64,000 nt of DNA, from contig NZ_RJUK01000001.1 of NCBI RefSeq assembly GCF_003762925.1, positions 1,178,001 to 1,242,000 on the forward strand. The letters are read 5' to 3'. Source of the DNA: Marinimicrobium koreense. Its GTDB lineage: Bacteria > Pseudomonadota > Gammaproteobacteria > Pseudomonadales > Cellvibrionaceae. The notes beneath the pieces were generated by a model. That model was not told the origin of the DNA, searched no databases, and saw only the letters and a list, made by a program, of their open reading frames with translations. The translations under genes and the position numbers were made by a program. Each line of letters starts with the position of its first letter. Within the stretch, counting starts at the first letter, position 1. Shown here piece after piece: positions 26,606 through 35,110 of the stretch.

Positions 26606-27724
26606 TTACTCCGGTCCGCTGCCGAACGCTACCCAGGGTTTGCCAAGCGCCCGGGCGACCGCCTCATGGGTGATATGGCCCCCGTGCACGTTCAGGCCCG
26701 CCCTCAGGCCGGGGTCCCGCCTCAGGGCCTCCAGGCCATTCTGCGCCAGCGCCTGTACATATGGCAAGGTGGCGTGACTCAACGCCAGAGTGGCGGTTCG
26801 GGCCGCCGCCGAGGGGATATTCGCAACGCAGTAGTGAACCACGCCATCGAGCGAAAAGGTGGGCTGACGGTGCGTGGTGGGCCGGGAGGTGGCGAAGCAT
26901 CCCCCCTGGTCAATGGCCACATCCACCAATACCGCCCCCGTGGGCAACGCCCCCAGTTGCTCCCGGGACAGCAGCTTGGGCGCCGAATCGCCGGTTACCA
27001 GTACCGCGCCGATCAGCAGATCGGTCTGCGGTAGCGCCTGCTCCAGCGCGTCTTCGGTCGCGTACTCGCAGACCAGTCGCCCGTGAAACAGCGCATCCAG
27101 CTCCCGCAGGCGCACCAGAGACTTGTCCAGAATTCTGACCTGCGCCCCCAGCCCCAAAGCCATGCGCGCCGCCTGAGTCCCCACCACTCCCCCGCCGATG
27201 ATGGTGACTCCCGCCGGCGGTACTCCCGGAACCCCTCCGAGCAGGATGCCCCGCCCGCCCTGATGCAGCTCCAGGTGATGGGCGCCCGCCTGGGTGGCGA
27301 GCCGCCCGGCCACTTCGGACATGGGGGTCAACAGCGGCAGGCGTCCCGCCTGGTCCGTGACGGTTTCGTAGGCAATGCAGGACGCGCCCGAGGCCAGCAG
27401 CCCCTCGGCCTGCTCGGGGTCTGGCGCCAGGTGCAGAAAGGTGAACAGAATCTGATCAGGATGGAGCTGGCGATACTCCTCCGGCTGCGGCTCCTTGACC
27501 TTGACGATCAACTCGGCCTGGGCGAATACCGCTGAGGCCGAGTCCACCAGAGTGGCCCCCGCCGCTTCGTAGGAGGCATCATCCAGGCCCACCGCAGCGC
27601 CCGCCTCCCGTTCGACCAACACGCTGTGGCCCTGGCCCGCCAATTCCCGCACAGCACTGGGCGTCAGCCCTACGCGGTATTCATCGGTTTTGATTTCCCG
27701 GGGTACGCCAATCCTCATAGACAC
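26606..27724 (-). CDS. ald: Alanine dehydrogenase
   Basis: A 372-residue NAD-dependent enzyme that interconverts L-alanine and pyruvate plus ammonia. The N-terminal part has MRIGVPREIKTDEYRVGLTP and VKVKEPQPEEYRQL with the substrate-binding Lys. The NAD site is VTIIGGGVVGTQAARMALGLGAQVRILD, and DVAIDQGGCFATSRPTTH carries the conserved Asp. Length is normal for Ald. GC is a little higher than in the neighbours. It stands alone, 71 bases from ttcA, and no Lrp-type regulator gene is adjacent, although many ald genes are controlled by one. Confidence 0.93.
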   Translation of the reverse strand: MSMRIGVPREIKTDEYRVGLTPSAVRELAGQGHSVLVEREAGAAVGLDDASYEAAGATLVDSASAVFAQAELIVKVKEPQPEEYRQLHPDQILFTFLHLAPDPEQAEGLLASGASCIAYETVTDQAGRLPLLTPMSEVAGRLATQAGAHHLELHQGGRGILLGGVPGVPPAGVTIIGGGVVGTQAARMALGLGAQVRILDKSLVRLRELDALFHGRLVCEYATEDALEQALPQTDLLIGAVLVTGDSAPKLLSREQLGALPTGAVLVDVAIDQGGCFATSRPTTHRQPTFSLDGVVHYCVANIPSAAARTATLALSHATLPYVQALAQNGLEALRRDPGLRAGLNVHGGHITHEAVARALGKPWVAFGSGPE

Positions 27725-27795
27725 CTCTCTGCCTGAGACCCGTGCATAGGGCCGATGTACCCCGAGTATAGGAGCTGGCCGCCGGCCGGGCTAAC

Positions 27796-28677
27796 TCAGG
27801 ATACTTGCAGAGCCGGGATAAACTGCTGAACGCCGGCCTCAGCCTGGGCCTCATCCCCGGCGTCGGCCACAGCATCCGGATCCACTTTCAATCCGGCAAA
27901 GTCAAACAGCGCGGTATCCGCCAACTGAGAGGGCGCCACATTGCGGATGGCGGAAAAGATGGTCTCGGTACGTCCGGGGTACTGGCGTTCCCAGTCGGTC
28001 AGCATCTGCTTGATCACCTGCCGCTGGAGGTTCTCCTGGGAGCCGCAGAGATTGCAGGGAATGATCGGGAACGCCTTGTAATCGGCAAAATCCGCCAGGT
28101 CCTGCTCTTTGCAGTAGGCGAGCGGACGAATCAGGACGTTGCGTTTGTCGTCGGCGAGCAGCTTGGGCGGCATGGCCTTGAGTTTGCCACCGTAGAACAT
28201 GTTGAGGAAGAGGGTCTCGATGATGTCGTCCCGGTGGTGACCCAGGGCGATTTTGGTCGCCCCGATCTCATTGGCGAAGCTGTACAGGGTACCGCGCCGC
28301 AACCGCGAGCAGAGCCCACAGGTGGTTTTGCCCTCGGGAATCACGTCTTTGACGATGCTGTAGGTGTCGCGCTCGATGATATGGTACGGCACCCCGACCT
28401 GTTCGAGATATTCTGGCAATATGTGCTCGGGAAAGCCGGGCTGTTTCTGATCCATGTTGACGGCGATCAGTTCGAAGCGGATGGGGGCGGTTTTCTGCAG
28501 GCTCATGAGGATGTCGAGCATGCCGTAAGAGTCTTTGCCACCGGAGAGGCAGACCATGATCCGGTCGCCCTCTTCAATCATGTTGTAATCGGCAATGGCA
28601 CTGCCGACCTGACGACGCAGGCGCTTTTGCAGTTTGTTGTATTCGAGGCGCTCTTTGCGCACGGCGGGCTGACTCAT
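27796..28677 (-). CDS. ttcA: tRNA 2-thiocytidine(32) synthetase TtcA
   Basis: A 293-residue ATP-pyrophosphatase that inserts sulfur at C32 of some tRNAs. The PP-loop is [12 protein letters not shown] (about residues 40-51), and two CXXC pairs, CGLC and CNLC, coordinate the iron-sulfur cluster used in thiolation. [20 protein letters not shown] is a further TtcA signature. I chose ATG 28677 ([22 protein letters not shown]) over a start 13 codons upstream, because GAGAG precedes it and the extra residues are not family-like. It reads away from the repeat-filled gap at 28.7-29.4 kb. Confidence 0.93.
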   Translation of the reverse strand: MSQPAVRKERLEYNKLQKRLRRQVGSAIADYNMIEEGDRIMVCLSGGKDSYGMLDILMSLQKTAPIRFELIAVNMDQKQPGFPEHILPEYLEQVGVPYHIIERDTYSIVKDVIPEGKTTCGLCSRLRRGTLYSFANEIGATKIALGHHRDDIIETLFLNMFYGGKLKAMPPKLLADDKRNVLIRPLAYCKEQDLADFADYKAFPIIPCNLCGSQENLQRQVIKQMLTDWERQYPGRTETIFSAIRNVAPSQLADTALFDFAGLKVDPDAVADAGDEAQAEAGVQQFIPALQVS

Positions 28678-28799
28678 AATACTCTCGATGTTCGACGGTC
28701 CGAAAAATGCCGCCATTGTACGGATTTTAGCCGCCCCAGGGAATTGCCGCCCACAGCGGCAACCGACTGCCGCTTTGCCTACTGAGAATTGGCTCTTAG

Positions 28800-28828
28800 G
28801 GGACTTCGCATTGAGGGCTGCGGGAGGG
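28800..28828 (-). repeat. Solitary end-B copy of the inverted-repeat element family
   Basis: This 29-base stretch is nearly the reverse complement of the right end of element copy 1 at 29199-29227 (shared CTTCGCAT...GGGCTGCGGGAGGG). It looks like the outer end of a second, mirror-image element whose middle has been lost or replaced by the short palindromes that follow. Confidence 0.7.
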
Positions 28829-28862
28829 CTCCCATGCGGCGCCAGTTTGGGAGTGAGGTGAC

Positions 28863-28958
28863 GGCGGATGCGCGCTCCGCGCTTATCCGCCCTACGCGAC
28901 CTGCCGTGTTATCCGTAGGGCGGATCGGTCCGACGCATCGGAGCGAAGCGCATCCGCC
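28863..28958. repeat. Two REP-like GTAGGGCGGAT palindromes
   Basis: Two imperfect palindromes lie side by side. In the first, GGCGGAT at 28863 pairs with ATCCGCC at 28885. In the second, GGCGGAT at 28919 pairs with ATCCGCC at 28952. The two units face each other (CCCTAC of one, GTAGGG of the other), like a REP pair. Similar units are at 38.1 and 42.1-42.3 kb. They fall in the ttcA-PilZ gap next to element copy 1. Confidence 0.75.
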
Positions 28959-29037
28959 GCGACCAAAACCAAACGTACAGCGGCCCCACGCGGTGCCCGT
29001 GCTCGACACACCACGTGCTACCTCCACCGCCATTGAC

Positions 29038-29227
29038 GTTGGCACTAGCGGAGGGAGGGTGAACCCCTTCGGGACCGTCACCGGCCTTGGACGCCCCACA
29101 TGGATGTGGGAAGTGTCCCGAAGCGCCTGGAGCGCGAAGGGGACCGGCCGGTGCAGAGCGTACAGGGATGTATTCACAGCGTGTCCCGAAGGGGTTCACC
29201 CTCCCGCAGCCCTCCATGCGAAGTCCC
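29038..29227 (+). repeat. Modular inverted-repeat element, copy 1 (module X)
   Basis: End A (GTTGGCACT) begins at 29038. A perfect 23-base arm at 29053-29075 pairs with 29183-29205 around a 107-base interior. The interior has the two-hairpin module X (CCCACATGGATGTGGG plus a GCGC-GGA-GCGC hairpin) and the core TACAGGGATGTATTCAC. End B (CCGCAGC...GCGAAGTCCC) closes it at 29227. It fills part of the 710-base gap between divergent ttcA and the PilZ gene. A protein-like frame through it is not a gene. Confidence 0.9.
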
Positions 29228-29255
29228 AAAATCGGTGTGTGAACTTGCTAATTTC

Positions 29256-29278
29256 CCGCAGCCGTCTATTCGAAGCCC
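29256..29278 (+). repeat. Second solitary end-B copy
   Basis: CCGCAGC, then a variable triplet, then CTATTCGAAGCCC matches end B of copies 1 and 3. It follows copy 1 by 28 bases without a stem or core of its own, so it is a fragment of another element. Confidence 0.6.
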
Positions 29279-29387
29279 TTTCGACAAGTACTCCACTACC
29301 TGGCACACCCCTTGCAAAACCCTTGGCGGAAGTACCAATAACCGGCAAAGAACCGTCCGTTTTATCGACCTGGAATACGAGTCACCT

Positions 29388-30137
29388 ATGGCCCTGTTGC
29401 GAGCACTGCTGCAAAAACTCTCCGCCAACGAACCCACTGAGCGGCCGGCACCCATACCGCAGGCTCCTGCGCCCGAAGCCGAGTGCGTCAAACACCTGCG
29501 CCCGCTCGCCGAACGTCGGCAACTGCTCGCCGTGCGCCATCAAGGCAGCGAATACCAAAGCCTCATCCTCGCCCTCGACACACAACGGCAACTCCTCTGG
29601 CTCGACGAACTCTTCCCCCGGGCGCTCAACCTCGAACCCGGCGACGAACTGACCGTCAGCTACCACGAAAACGGCCGCCTGTTCGAATTCAACGCCCCGG
29701 TGGTTGGCTGGAGCACGCCCCAGCGAAGCGGTGGGCTCGCCCTGCCCTTGCCCGAACAGTTCTACCTCGGCCCCAGACGTCGCTGGCCCCGCCTGGACGT
29801 CTTTGGCTGGTACCCGATCAGCGCCCGCCTGGGTGTCCCCGGTCTATCACCCCTGTGCGGGGAAGTTCTCAACCTGTCCGCGGGCGGTATACGACTCGGG
29901 CTCACCGGCGACTGGCGGCCGTTCCTGCATCACCGGGACATTCTGCCGCTGTGCGAATTCACCGTCGCTCCGGGGCTCAAGGTTCGCTGCCGGGTGAGCG
30001 TCTGTGCGTTCAATCTCAGCCAGCGGCCCTGGCGTCAGACCCGGGTCAGCCTGTCTTTTGTCGACCTGCCCACCGATACCCGAAATGCCCTGGCGGCCTT
30101 TGTTGTTAACCAGCAGAGCCGCGCCCTGGCCGCCTGA
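29388..30137 (+). CDS. PilZ-domain protein, YcgR-like c-di-GMP receptor candidate
   Basis: A 249-residue protein with a YcgR-N-like first half (about residues 45-115, with TVSYHENGRLFEFNAPVVGWS) and a C-terminal PilZ domain. The PilZ c-di-GMP signature is present in both parts: arginines in GPRRRWPRLDV (about 126-136) and NLSAGGIRL (about 163-171, the [D/N]xSxxG motif). YcgR-type proteins slow the flagellar motor or alter other outputs when c-di-GMP is high. The frame is open further upstream only through repeat DNA, so ATG 29388 is chosen. It precedes a PAS chemoreceptor and follows the c-di-GMP enzyme by about 3 kb. Confidence 0.85.
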   Translation: MALLRALLQKLSANEPTERPAPIPQAPAPEAECVKHLRPLAERRQLLAVRHQGSEYQSLILALDTQRQLLWLDELFPRALNLEPGDELTVSYHENGRLFEFNAPVVGWSTPQRSGGLALPLPEQFYLGPRRRWPRLDVFGWYPISARLGVPGLSPLCGEVLNLSAGGIRLGLTGDWRPFLHHRDILPLCEFTVAPGLKVRCRVSVCAFNLSQRPWRQTRVSLSFVDLPTDTRNALAAFVVNQQSRALAA

Positions 30138-30153
30138 ACGCGCGAGAATTCAC

Positions 30154-30180
30154 TCAACTTAACGCCTGTGCGGTCGATAA
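30154..30180 (+). promoter_or_regulatory. Sigma-28 promoter upstream of the PAS chemoreceptor
   Basis: TCAA at 30154-30157, exactly 15 bases, then GTCGATAA at 30173-30180; the consensus is TAAA-N15-GCCGATAA, so ten of twelve informative bases match. It begins 17 bases after the PilZ gene ends and lies about 100 bases ahead of the receptor ATG. Chemoreceptor genes are frequently FliA targets. Confidence 0.7.
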
Positions 30181-30278
30181 CGCCAATAGGTCGACTACCC
30201 TTAGGGGGGGTAGTTTCATCTAACATCGGCAATTAAACGCCGGCTAGAAGTTATCGCGGTTACCGCTGAGGACACTGT

Positions 30279-31850
30279 ATGCGCAATAACGGCCCCGTGA
30301 CCGGCCGCAACGTTCCGGTGAAACCCGGCGATGAACTGGTTTCATCGACGGACACCAAAGGCACCATCCAATTCTGCAACGACACCTTTCAGGAAATTTC
30401 CGGCTTTACACGGAATGAGCTGATCGGCCAGCCGCACAATATGATTCGCCACCCTGAAATGCCCGAGGCAGTCTTCGGTGTGATGTGGGGCGCGCTGAAA
30501 AGCGGTCGGCCCTGGATGGGCATTGTCAAAAACCGATGCAAGAGCGGCGATCACTACTGGGTGGATGCCTACGTCACCCCGCTCAAAGACCGCGGCCAGG
30601 TGCAGGGCTACGAGTCGGTTCGGGTTCACCCGGACGCGGAGCGGGTCGCCCGGGCTGAGGCGAGTTATCAACGGATGCGTGCCGGCAAGCCGGCCTGTCC
30701 GCGCTGGTTGAGCCTGTGGCATGCGACTCGAACACCGGTTCAGATCGGCGGCATTGCGTTGCTCGTGCTGTTACTGGGCAGTTGGCTGCTGGGATTGCTG
30801 ACCCCGGCCGTGGCGCTTGCCGCCCTACTGGGTAGCACCGTCATCGGCGGCGCTACCCAAGCCTTACTGGCACAACACCTCAACGTCAGCCTGAACCGGG
30901 CCCGTGCCATCATGCACGACCCGATCGCGGCCTATATTTACACCGGCCGCAGTGACGCTTTGGGTGAAATCGAGTTTGCGCAACTGGCGCTGCGGGCGCG
31001 TCTGCGTACCGCGCTGGGGCGCTTTGGCGAATCCGCCCGGGAATTGCATGGCCACGCCGCACAGGCGCAGGCCCAGGCAGCACAATCCCACCGGGGGATG
31101 GACGAGCAACAGCGGGAAACCACCCGGGTGGCCGTAGCCATGCAACAGATGGCCCAGGCGGTGCAGGAAGTGGCCAGCGGGGCCTCGGACACGTCCGTGG
31201 CCACCCAAAGCGCCCTTGGCGAAGTCCAGCGTGGCGGCACGGTCATCAACACCGCCAGCGGCGCCATTAGTGACCTGTCCCGACAGGTGGACAATCTGGG
31301 GCAAGTACTGGAGCGCCTGACCGCCGACAGCGGAGAAATTGCCAAAGTGGTGGATGTCATTCGGGGTATTGCCGAACAGACCAACCTGCTGGCTCTGAAT
31401 GCGGCGATCGAAGCCGCCCGCGCCGGTGAGCAGGGACGCGGGTTTGCGGTGGTGGCCGATGAGGTGCGCACCCTGGCTCAACGTACCCAGGACTCCACCG
31501 GGCACATTCGCAACATCATTGAGAAGCTCGGTGAAGCCACGGGGCAAGCTGGGGAGAGTATGGAGCAGTGCCTGCAGTTGGTCGACCGTAGCGTAGGCGA
31601 GATGGACAATGTGAAGCAGGCGTTGTCGCTCATTTCCGCCGCGGTGGAAAAAATCGACCAGATGTCACATCAGATTGCCTCCGCCGCCGAGGAACAGTCG
31701 GCGACGGCCGTGGATATCGAGCAGAACACCCAGCATATCAGCGACATTTCCGACCGCACCCAGAAAGAGGTCGCAGATGCTGAAGCGCTCAACAAGGAAA
31801 TGGAGCACTTGTCCGAACGTCAATTGAACCTGATTGTGCGTTTCGATTAG
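30279..31850 (+). CDS. PAS-domain methyl-accepting chemotaxis protein (Aer-like)
   Basis: A 523-residue chemoreceptor. The N-terminal PAS domain (about residues 15-120) has the Aer-type sequence [35 protein letters not shown] and likely holds FAD or another cofactor to sense redox state. Two close hydrophobic stretches (about 155-195) anchor it in the inner membrane with almost no periplasmic part. The C-terminal signalling domain (about 270-520) carries the hairpin tip [35 protein letters not shown]. No CheR-tether pentapeptide ends the protein. A sigma-28 promoter precedes it. Ligand or redox role is inferred from the PAS type. Confidence 0.92.
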   Translation: MRNNGPVTGRNVPVKPGDELVSSTDTKGTIQFCNDTFQEISGFTRNELIGQPHNMIRHPEMPEAVFGVMWGALKSGRPWMGIVKNRCKSGDHYWVDAYVTPLKDRGQVQGYESVRVHPDAERVARAEASYQRMRAGKPACPRWLSLWHATRTPVQIGGIALLVLLLGSWLLGLLTPAVALAALLGSTVIGGATQALLAQHLNVSLNRARAIMHDPIAAYIYTGRSDALGEIEFAQLALRARLRTALGRFGESARELHGHAAQAQAQAAQSHRGMDEQQRETTRVAVAMQQMAQAVQEVASGASDTSVATQSALGEVQRGGTVINTASGAISDLSRQVDNLGQVLERLTADSGEIAKVVDVIRGIAEQTNLLALNAAIEAARAGEQGRGFAVVADEVRTLAQRTQDSTGHIRNIIEKLGEATGQAGESMEQCLQLVDRSVGEMDNVKQALSLISAAVEKIDQMSHQIASAAEEQSATAVDIEQNTQHISDISDRTQKEVADAEALNKEMEHLSERQLNLIVRFD

Positions 31851-31866
31851 CGAGCAGTAACCGTCG

Positions 31867-33234
31867 TCACTCATTGACGCGGGCGACCGGCTGACGCAAA
31901 GTGACAAACTCTTCCGCCAACGTTGGATGAATACCGATGGTGCGATCAAAGTCCGCTTTGGTCGCACCGGCGGTCATGGCCACACCCAGGCCCTGCATGA
32001 TCTCACCCGCCTCCGGGCCCACCATGTGGCAACCCAGAACCCGGTCCGTATCCCGATCGACGATCAGTTTCACCAACGCCCGCTCGTCCAGATCCGGCAA
32101 GGTATATTGCATCGGCCGGAAGGCGCCCCGGTAAATATCCACGTGAACGCACTCCTTTCTGGCTTCTTCCTCGGTCAGACCGCAGCTTGCCATGGGCGGC
32201 TGACTGAACACCGCGGTGGGAATGTGCCGGTAGTCCACCCGCTCATTCATGCCGCCGAACAGGTTGCGGGCCAGGGCCATTCCCTGAGCCAGGGCAACTG
32301 GCGTCAGTTCATCGGGCCCGGTCACGTCGCCCAGTGCGTAGATGGACGGCTCGTCGGTCTGAAATTCCTCGTTCACCTGAATACGGCCCGCATCACTCAA
32401 CCGCACCGCCGTGTTCTCCAACCCGAGCCCATCGGTTTTCGGCTTGCGCCCGGTAGCGTACATGACCTGCCCGACCGATAGCGTATTTCCCTGATCGGTA
32501 TGAACCGTCAGCACATCGTCCGCGTTTTTCTCAATACGAGTGATGTCGGTGTTAAAGTGCAGGTGGATGCCTTTCTTGGGTAGCTCTTGTGCAAGGTGCG
32601 TCCGCAGATCCTCATCGAAACCACGCAGAAACAGCTCCCCGCGATAGCACAAGTGGGTTTCAACACCGAGGCCATTAAAAATCCCGGCAAACTCCACCGC
32701 GATATAACCACCGCCAACGATGACGATGCGCTCGGGAAGACTGTCCAGATAAAACGCTTCGTTGGAGCTAATGGCGTGCTCGACACCTGGCACTTCCGGC
32801 ATCCAGGGCCAACCGCCCACAGCAATCAGGATGCGTTCGGCGGTGTAGGTATTTTCGCCTACGGCGACGGTGTGCCCGTCAACCAAGCTACCGGTGCCGT
32901 TGATGATTTCTACCCCAGCGGTGTTGAGCAGTTTGTCGTACACCTGATTGAGCCGTTCGATTTCGCGATCTTTGTTTGCACGCAGTTCCTGCCAATCAAA
33001 CTTGATGGCCCCAGCGTGCCAGCCATAACCGGGGGCGGCGTGAAAGGTTTCTCGGTAGTGGGAAGCAAACACAAACAGTTTTTTGGGCACGCAACCGACA
33101 TTGACGCAGGTACCACCAAGGTAGCGTTCTTCGATAATGCCCACTCTCGCCCCAAACTGCGCCGCAAACCGACTGGCCCGAACCCCACCGGACCCCGCGC
33201 CGATCACCAGCAAATCGTAATCGTATTGGCTCAT
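31867..33234 (-). CDS. gor: Glutathione-disulfide reductase
   Basis: A 455-residue FAD/NADPH disulfide reductase. The FAD site is [22 protein letters not shown], with the GSGG typical of glutathione reductase, and the redox disulfide is [14 protein letters not shown]. An NADPH domain ([21 protein letters not shown]) and the C-terminal dimer domain with [14 protein letters not shown] (catalytic His-Glu) follow. It keeps glutathione reduced in the cytoplasm. ATG 33234 ([12 protein letters not shown]) is chosen; an ATG three codons upstream is only two bases from AGGAG and cannot be excluded. It reads away from the repeat pair at 33.3-33.7 kb. Confidence 0.92.
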   Translation of the reverse strand: MSQYDYDLLVIGAGSGGVRASRFAAQFGARVGIIEERYLGGTCVNVGCVPKKLFVFASHYRETFHAAPGYGWHAGAIKFDWQELRANKDREIERLNQVYDKLLNTAGVEIINGTGSLVDGHTVAVGENTYTAERILIAVGGWPWMPEVPGVEHAISSNEAFYLDSLPERIVIVGGGYIAVEFAGIFNGLGVETHLCYRGELFLRGFDEDLRTHLAQELPKKGIHLHFNTDITRIEKNADDVLTVHTDQGNTLSVGQVMYATGRKPKTDGLGLENTAVRLSDAGRIQVNEEFQTDEPSIYALGDVTGPDELTPVALAQGMALARNLFGGMNERVDYRHIPTAVFSQPPMASCGLTEEEARKECVHVDIYRGAFRPMQYTLPDLDERALVKLIVDRDTDRVLGCHMVGPEAGEIMQGLGVAMTAGATKADFDRTIGIHPTLAEEFVTLRQPVARVNE

Positions 33235-33299
33235 TTTTGTCATTGCTCCTGTCGGTTTTCGTTCTCGAAACATTAGTCAACATTTAATCAATCGCAGCG

Positions 33300-33483
33300 T
33301 CACGACCGGTTCGGGAAGGGGGATACCTTTTCAAGACACGCCGTAAACCCGGTCCCCTTCGCGCTCCCGGCGCTTCGGGACACTTCCCACATCCATGTGG
33401 GGCGTCCACGGGGGCTCGACGCGCGGAGTCCCTCCGCTTACGGTCTTGAAAAGGTATCCCCCTTCCCGACCCTCAGTGCCACA
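33300..33483 (-). repeat. Modular inverted-repeat element, copy 2 (module X), reversed
   Basis: A perfect 25-base arm at 33313-33337 pairs with 33443-33467 around a 105-base interior. On the minus strand the interior has the core ending in TTTACGGCGTGTC and the two-hairpin module X, nearly identical to that of copy 1 although the arm sequence is entirely different. End A (on the minus strand GTGCCACTGAGG-like) lies at about 33470-33483. It is followed 40 bases later by copy 3 in the opposite orientation. The gor-GTPase gap holds only these two copies. Confidence 0.88.
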
Positions 33484-33522
33484 TCCAAATCTTGGCGTAG
33501 GTTCTATTTCCCGAAACGTTAC

Positions 33523-33655
33523 GTTGGCACTGCGGAGGCTGGGTAACCCCTTGCGAGACCGTCACCCGCCTGGACGGCGGGTGATGAGCCTACAGGGATG
33601 TATTCACGGCGTGTCTCGCAAGGGGTGACCCAGCCGCAGCACTCAATTCGAAGCG
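33523..33655 (+). repeat. Modular inverted-repeat element, copy 3 (module Y)
   Basis: End A (GTTGGCACTGCGGA) opens at 33523. A 23-base arm at 33537-33559 pairs with 33613-33635 with one mismatch, around a 53-base interior. The interior has a perfect 9-base-pair hairpin (TCACCCGCC / GGCGGGTGA with loop TGGAC) and the core GAGCCTACAGGGATGTATTC. End B (CCGCAGCACTCAATTCGAAG) closes the element. It faces copy 2 through their A ends. Confidence 0.9.
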
Positions 33656-33688
33656 CTACGCTCGAAACACTGAGCTCGAAATACAAAG

Positions 33689-35110
33689 TCAAACCCAACT
33701 GGTTTTTTCTTCCCGCGAAAACGCCTCGTCCAAGGAAACCCGTAACTGATGTTCCACCCAACGAACCAGAGCATCCTGATGTTTGGCCTGCCAACGCCCC
33801 TGCTGAAGTCGTTTTGCCCAACCCAACAGTTGCACCTGCTCCTCTCTTGGCCACGTACCCGCCTCAGAACGCAACACCACCGCACTGCGCTCCGCGTGCG
33901 GTTTCAACCACAACTGACGGGTGAAGGTCAGCGCCCGCGCCATCACCACCAGCGGAAAATTGGGGTGCTTTACCGGCCCCATCACCTGCTTTTGACGGGC
34001 CAGCGGCAGCCAGCCCAAACGCTTGCCCGGCAACTCCCGGCTGGCCAACCAACCGCCTACCGAACCGATGACACCACCGGAAATCGCACCGGTCAACAGC
34101 GAGGCACCGCCCAGACCAGCGTCCACCGCCAAGCCGGTCGCCGCGCCCGCACTGCCGCTGACCCAGAGCAGATCCCGCTGCTTGAGGCCCCAGAGATACC
34201 AGGTTTCCGTATTCATCAACTGATCCGCGTCCAGCTCCCAACCGCTGTCCCGCTCCAGTTCGCTGGTGCGATGGCCCCAGGCTTCACGCAGGTGACGGAA
34301 GAAATCGGTTTCGCGCTCATCCAATGCGCGCCGCAACTGTCCCTCGGCCCGCTGGCGACCGATCGCGCCGGGCACCTGCACCGCCTGGCGTTCCAATAGC
34401 TGCTCGGCCCAGTAGGCGGCCAGGGCATCGCTGACATTGGTCAGACGCTGTTGGTCGCGCGCGGCCAGCCCCTGGATAAGCCCCTTTATCGGGGCAGACC
34501 ATTCCGGGGTCAATTCCCCCATGGCGCGCAGCAACGCCTGGCGAGCCGGCAGCGTCGCGGTAAGCGGGTTGAAGACCCGTACCCACTGAAAAAACTGACC
34601 CAGGGTTCGCTGCCAGCTCTCGGTTTGCGACTGCGGCGCCATGGGGTTGATTACCGCCAGCCTCGGCTGTCCGGTCCAGCGCAGGATTTCCATTTCCGCT
34701 TCGTCCATCGGCGAGGGCGCCTGGGCACCGTCCACCACATAGAGAATACCCGCACCTTCCATGATCGGCCGGAGCAGAGCGACCTCATCGGGGAAGCGTT
34801 CAGCGTGACCCGGTTCCGCTAAAAAGGCGCGCACCCGGTCTGGCCGTGCGCCGGGGCTGACCGGTTCGCGCTCCAGCCAGGCCTGTACCTGACGCGCCCG
34901 CTGAAAACCCGGCGTATCGATCAGGGTCAGCAACACTCGGCCATCCAGCGAGAACTCGAACCGATCCGCCCGGCGCGTGGTACCGGAGGCCGGGCTGATC
35001 CGCACGCTGTCGTTCTCGGTCAGCGTTGAGACGATGGAAGACTTCCCCCGATTGGGGTGGCCCACCACGCACAGCCTGGGCGTCGAGTATGACGATCCGG
35101 ATCGGCTCAT
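33689..35110 (-). CDS. GTPase with DUF3482 C-terminal domain
   Basis: A 473-residue protein with an N-terminal small GTPase domain: G1 VVGHPNRGKSSIVSTL (about residues 15-30), G2 Thr in SGTTRRADRF, and G3 LTLIDTPGFQRARQV. The C-terminal half (about 300-460) is the DUF3482 region with two glycine-rich hydrophobic helices (VSGSAGAATGLAVDAGLGGASLLTGAISGGVIGSVGGWL), so it is likely membrane-bound. ATG 35110 overlaps the stop of the DUF2868 gene by four bases (ATGA); the two are a conserved pair. Function unknown; the link to a membrane or stress process is inference. Confidence 0.87.
   Translation of the reverse strand: MSRSGSSYSTPRLCVVGHPNRGKSSIVSTLTENDSVRISPASGTTRRADRFEFSLDGRVLLTLIDTPGFQRARQVQAWLEREPVSPGARPDRVRAFLAEPGHAERFPDEVALLRPIMEGAGILYVVDGAQAPSPMDEAEMEILRWTGQPRLAVINPMAPQSQTESWQRTLGQFFQWVRVFNPLTATLPARQALLRAMGELTPEWSAPIKGLIQGLAARDQQRLTNVSDALAAYWAEQLLERQAVQVPGAIGRQRAEGQLRRALDERETDFFRHLREAWGHRTSELERDSGWELDADQLMNTETWYLWGLKQRDLLWVSGSAGAATGLAVDAGLGGASLLTGAISGGVIGSVGGWLASRELPGKRLGWLPLARQKQVMGPVKHPNFPLVVMARALTFTRQLWLKPHAERSAVVLRSEAGTWPREEQVQLLGWAKRLQQGRWQAKHQDALVRWVEHQLRVSLDEAFSREEKTSWV

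Noticed and set aside
29100-29387. Upstream extension of the PilZ gene frame through element copy 1
   Set aside because: The added residues are translated repeat DNA; related repeats give similar peptides in unrelated places. The first codon with PilZ-family context is ATG 29388.
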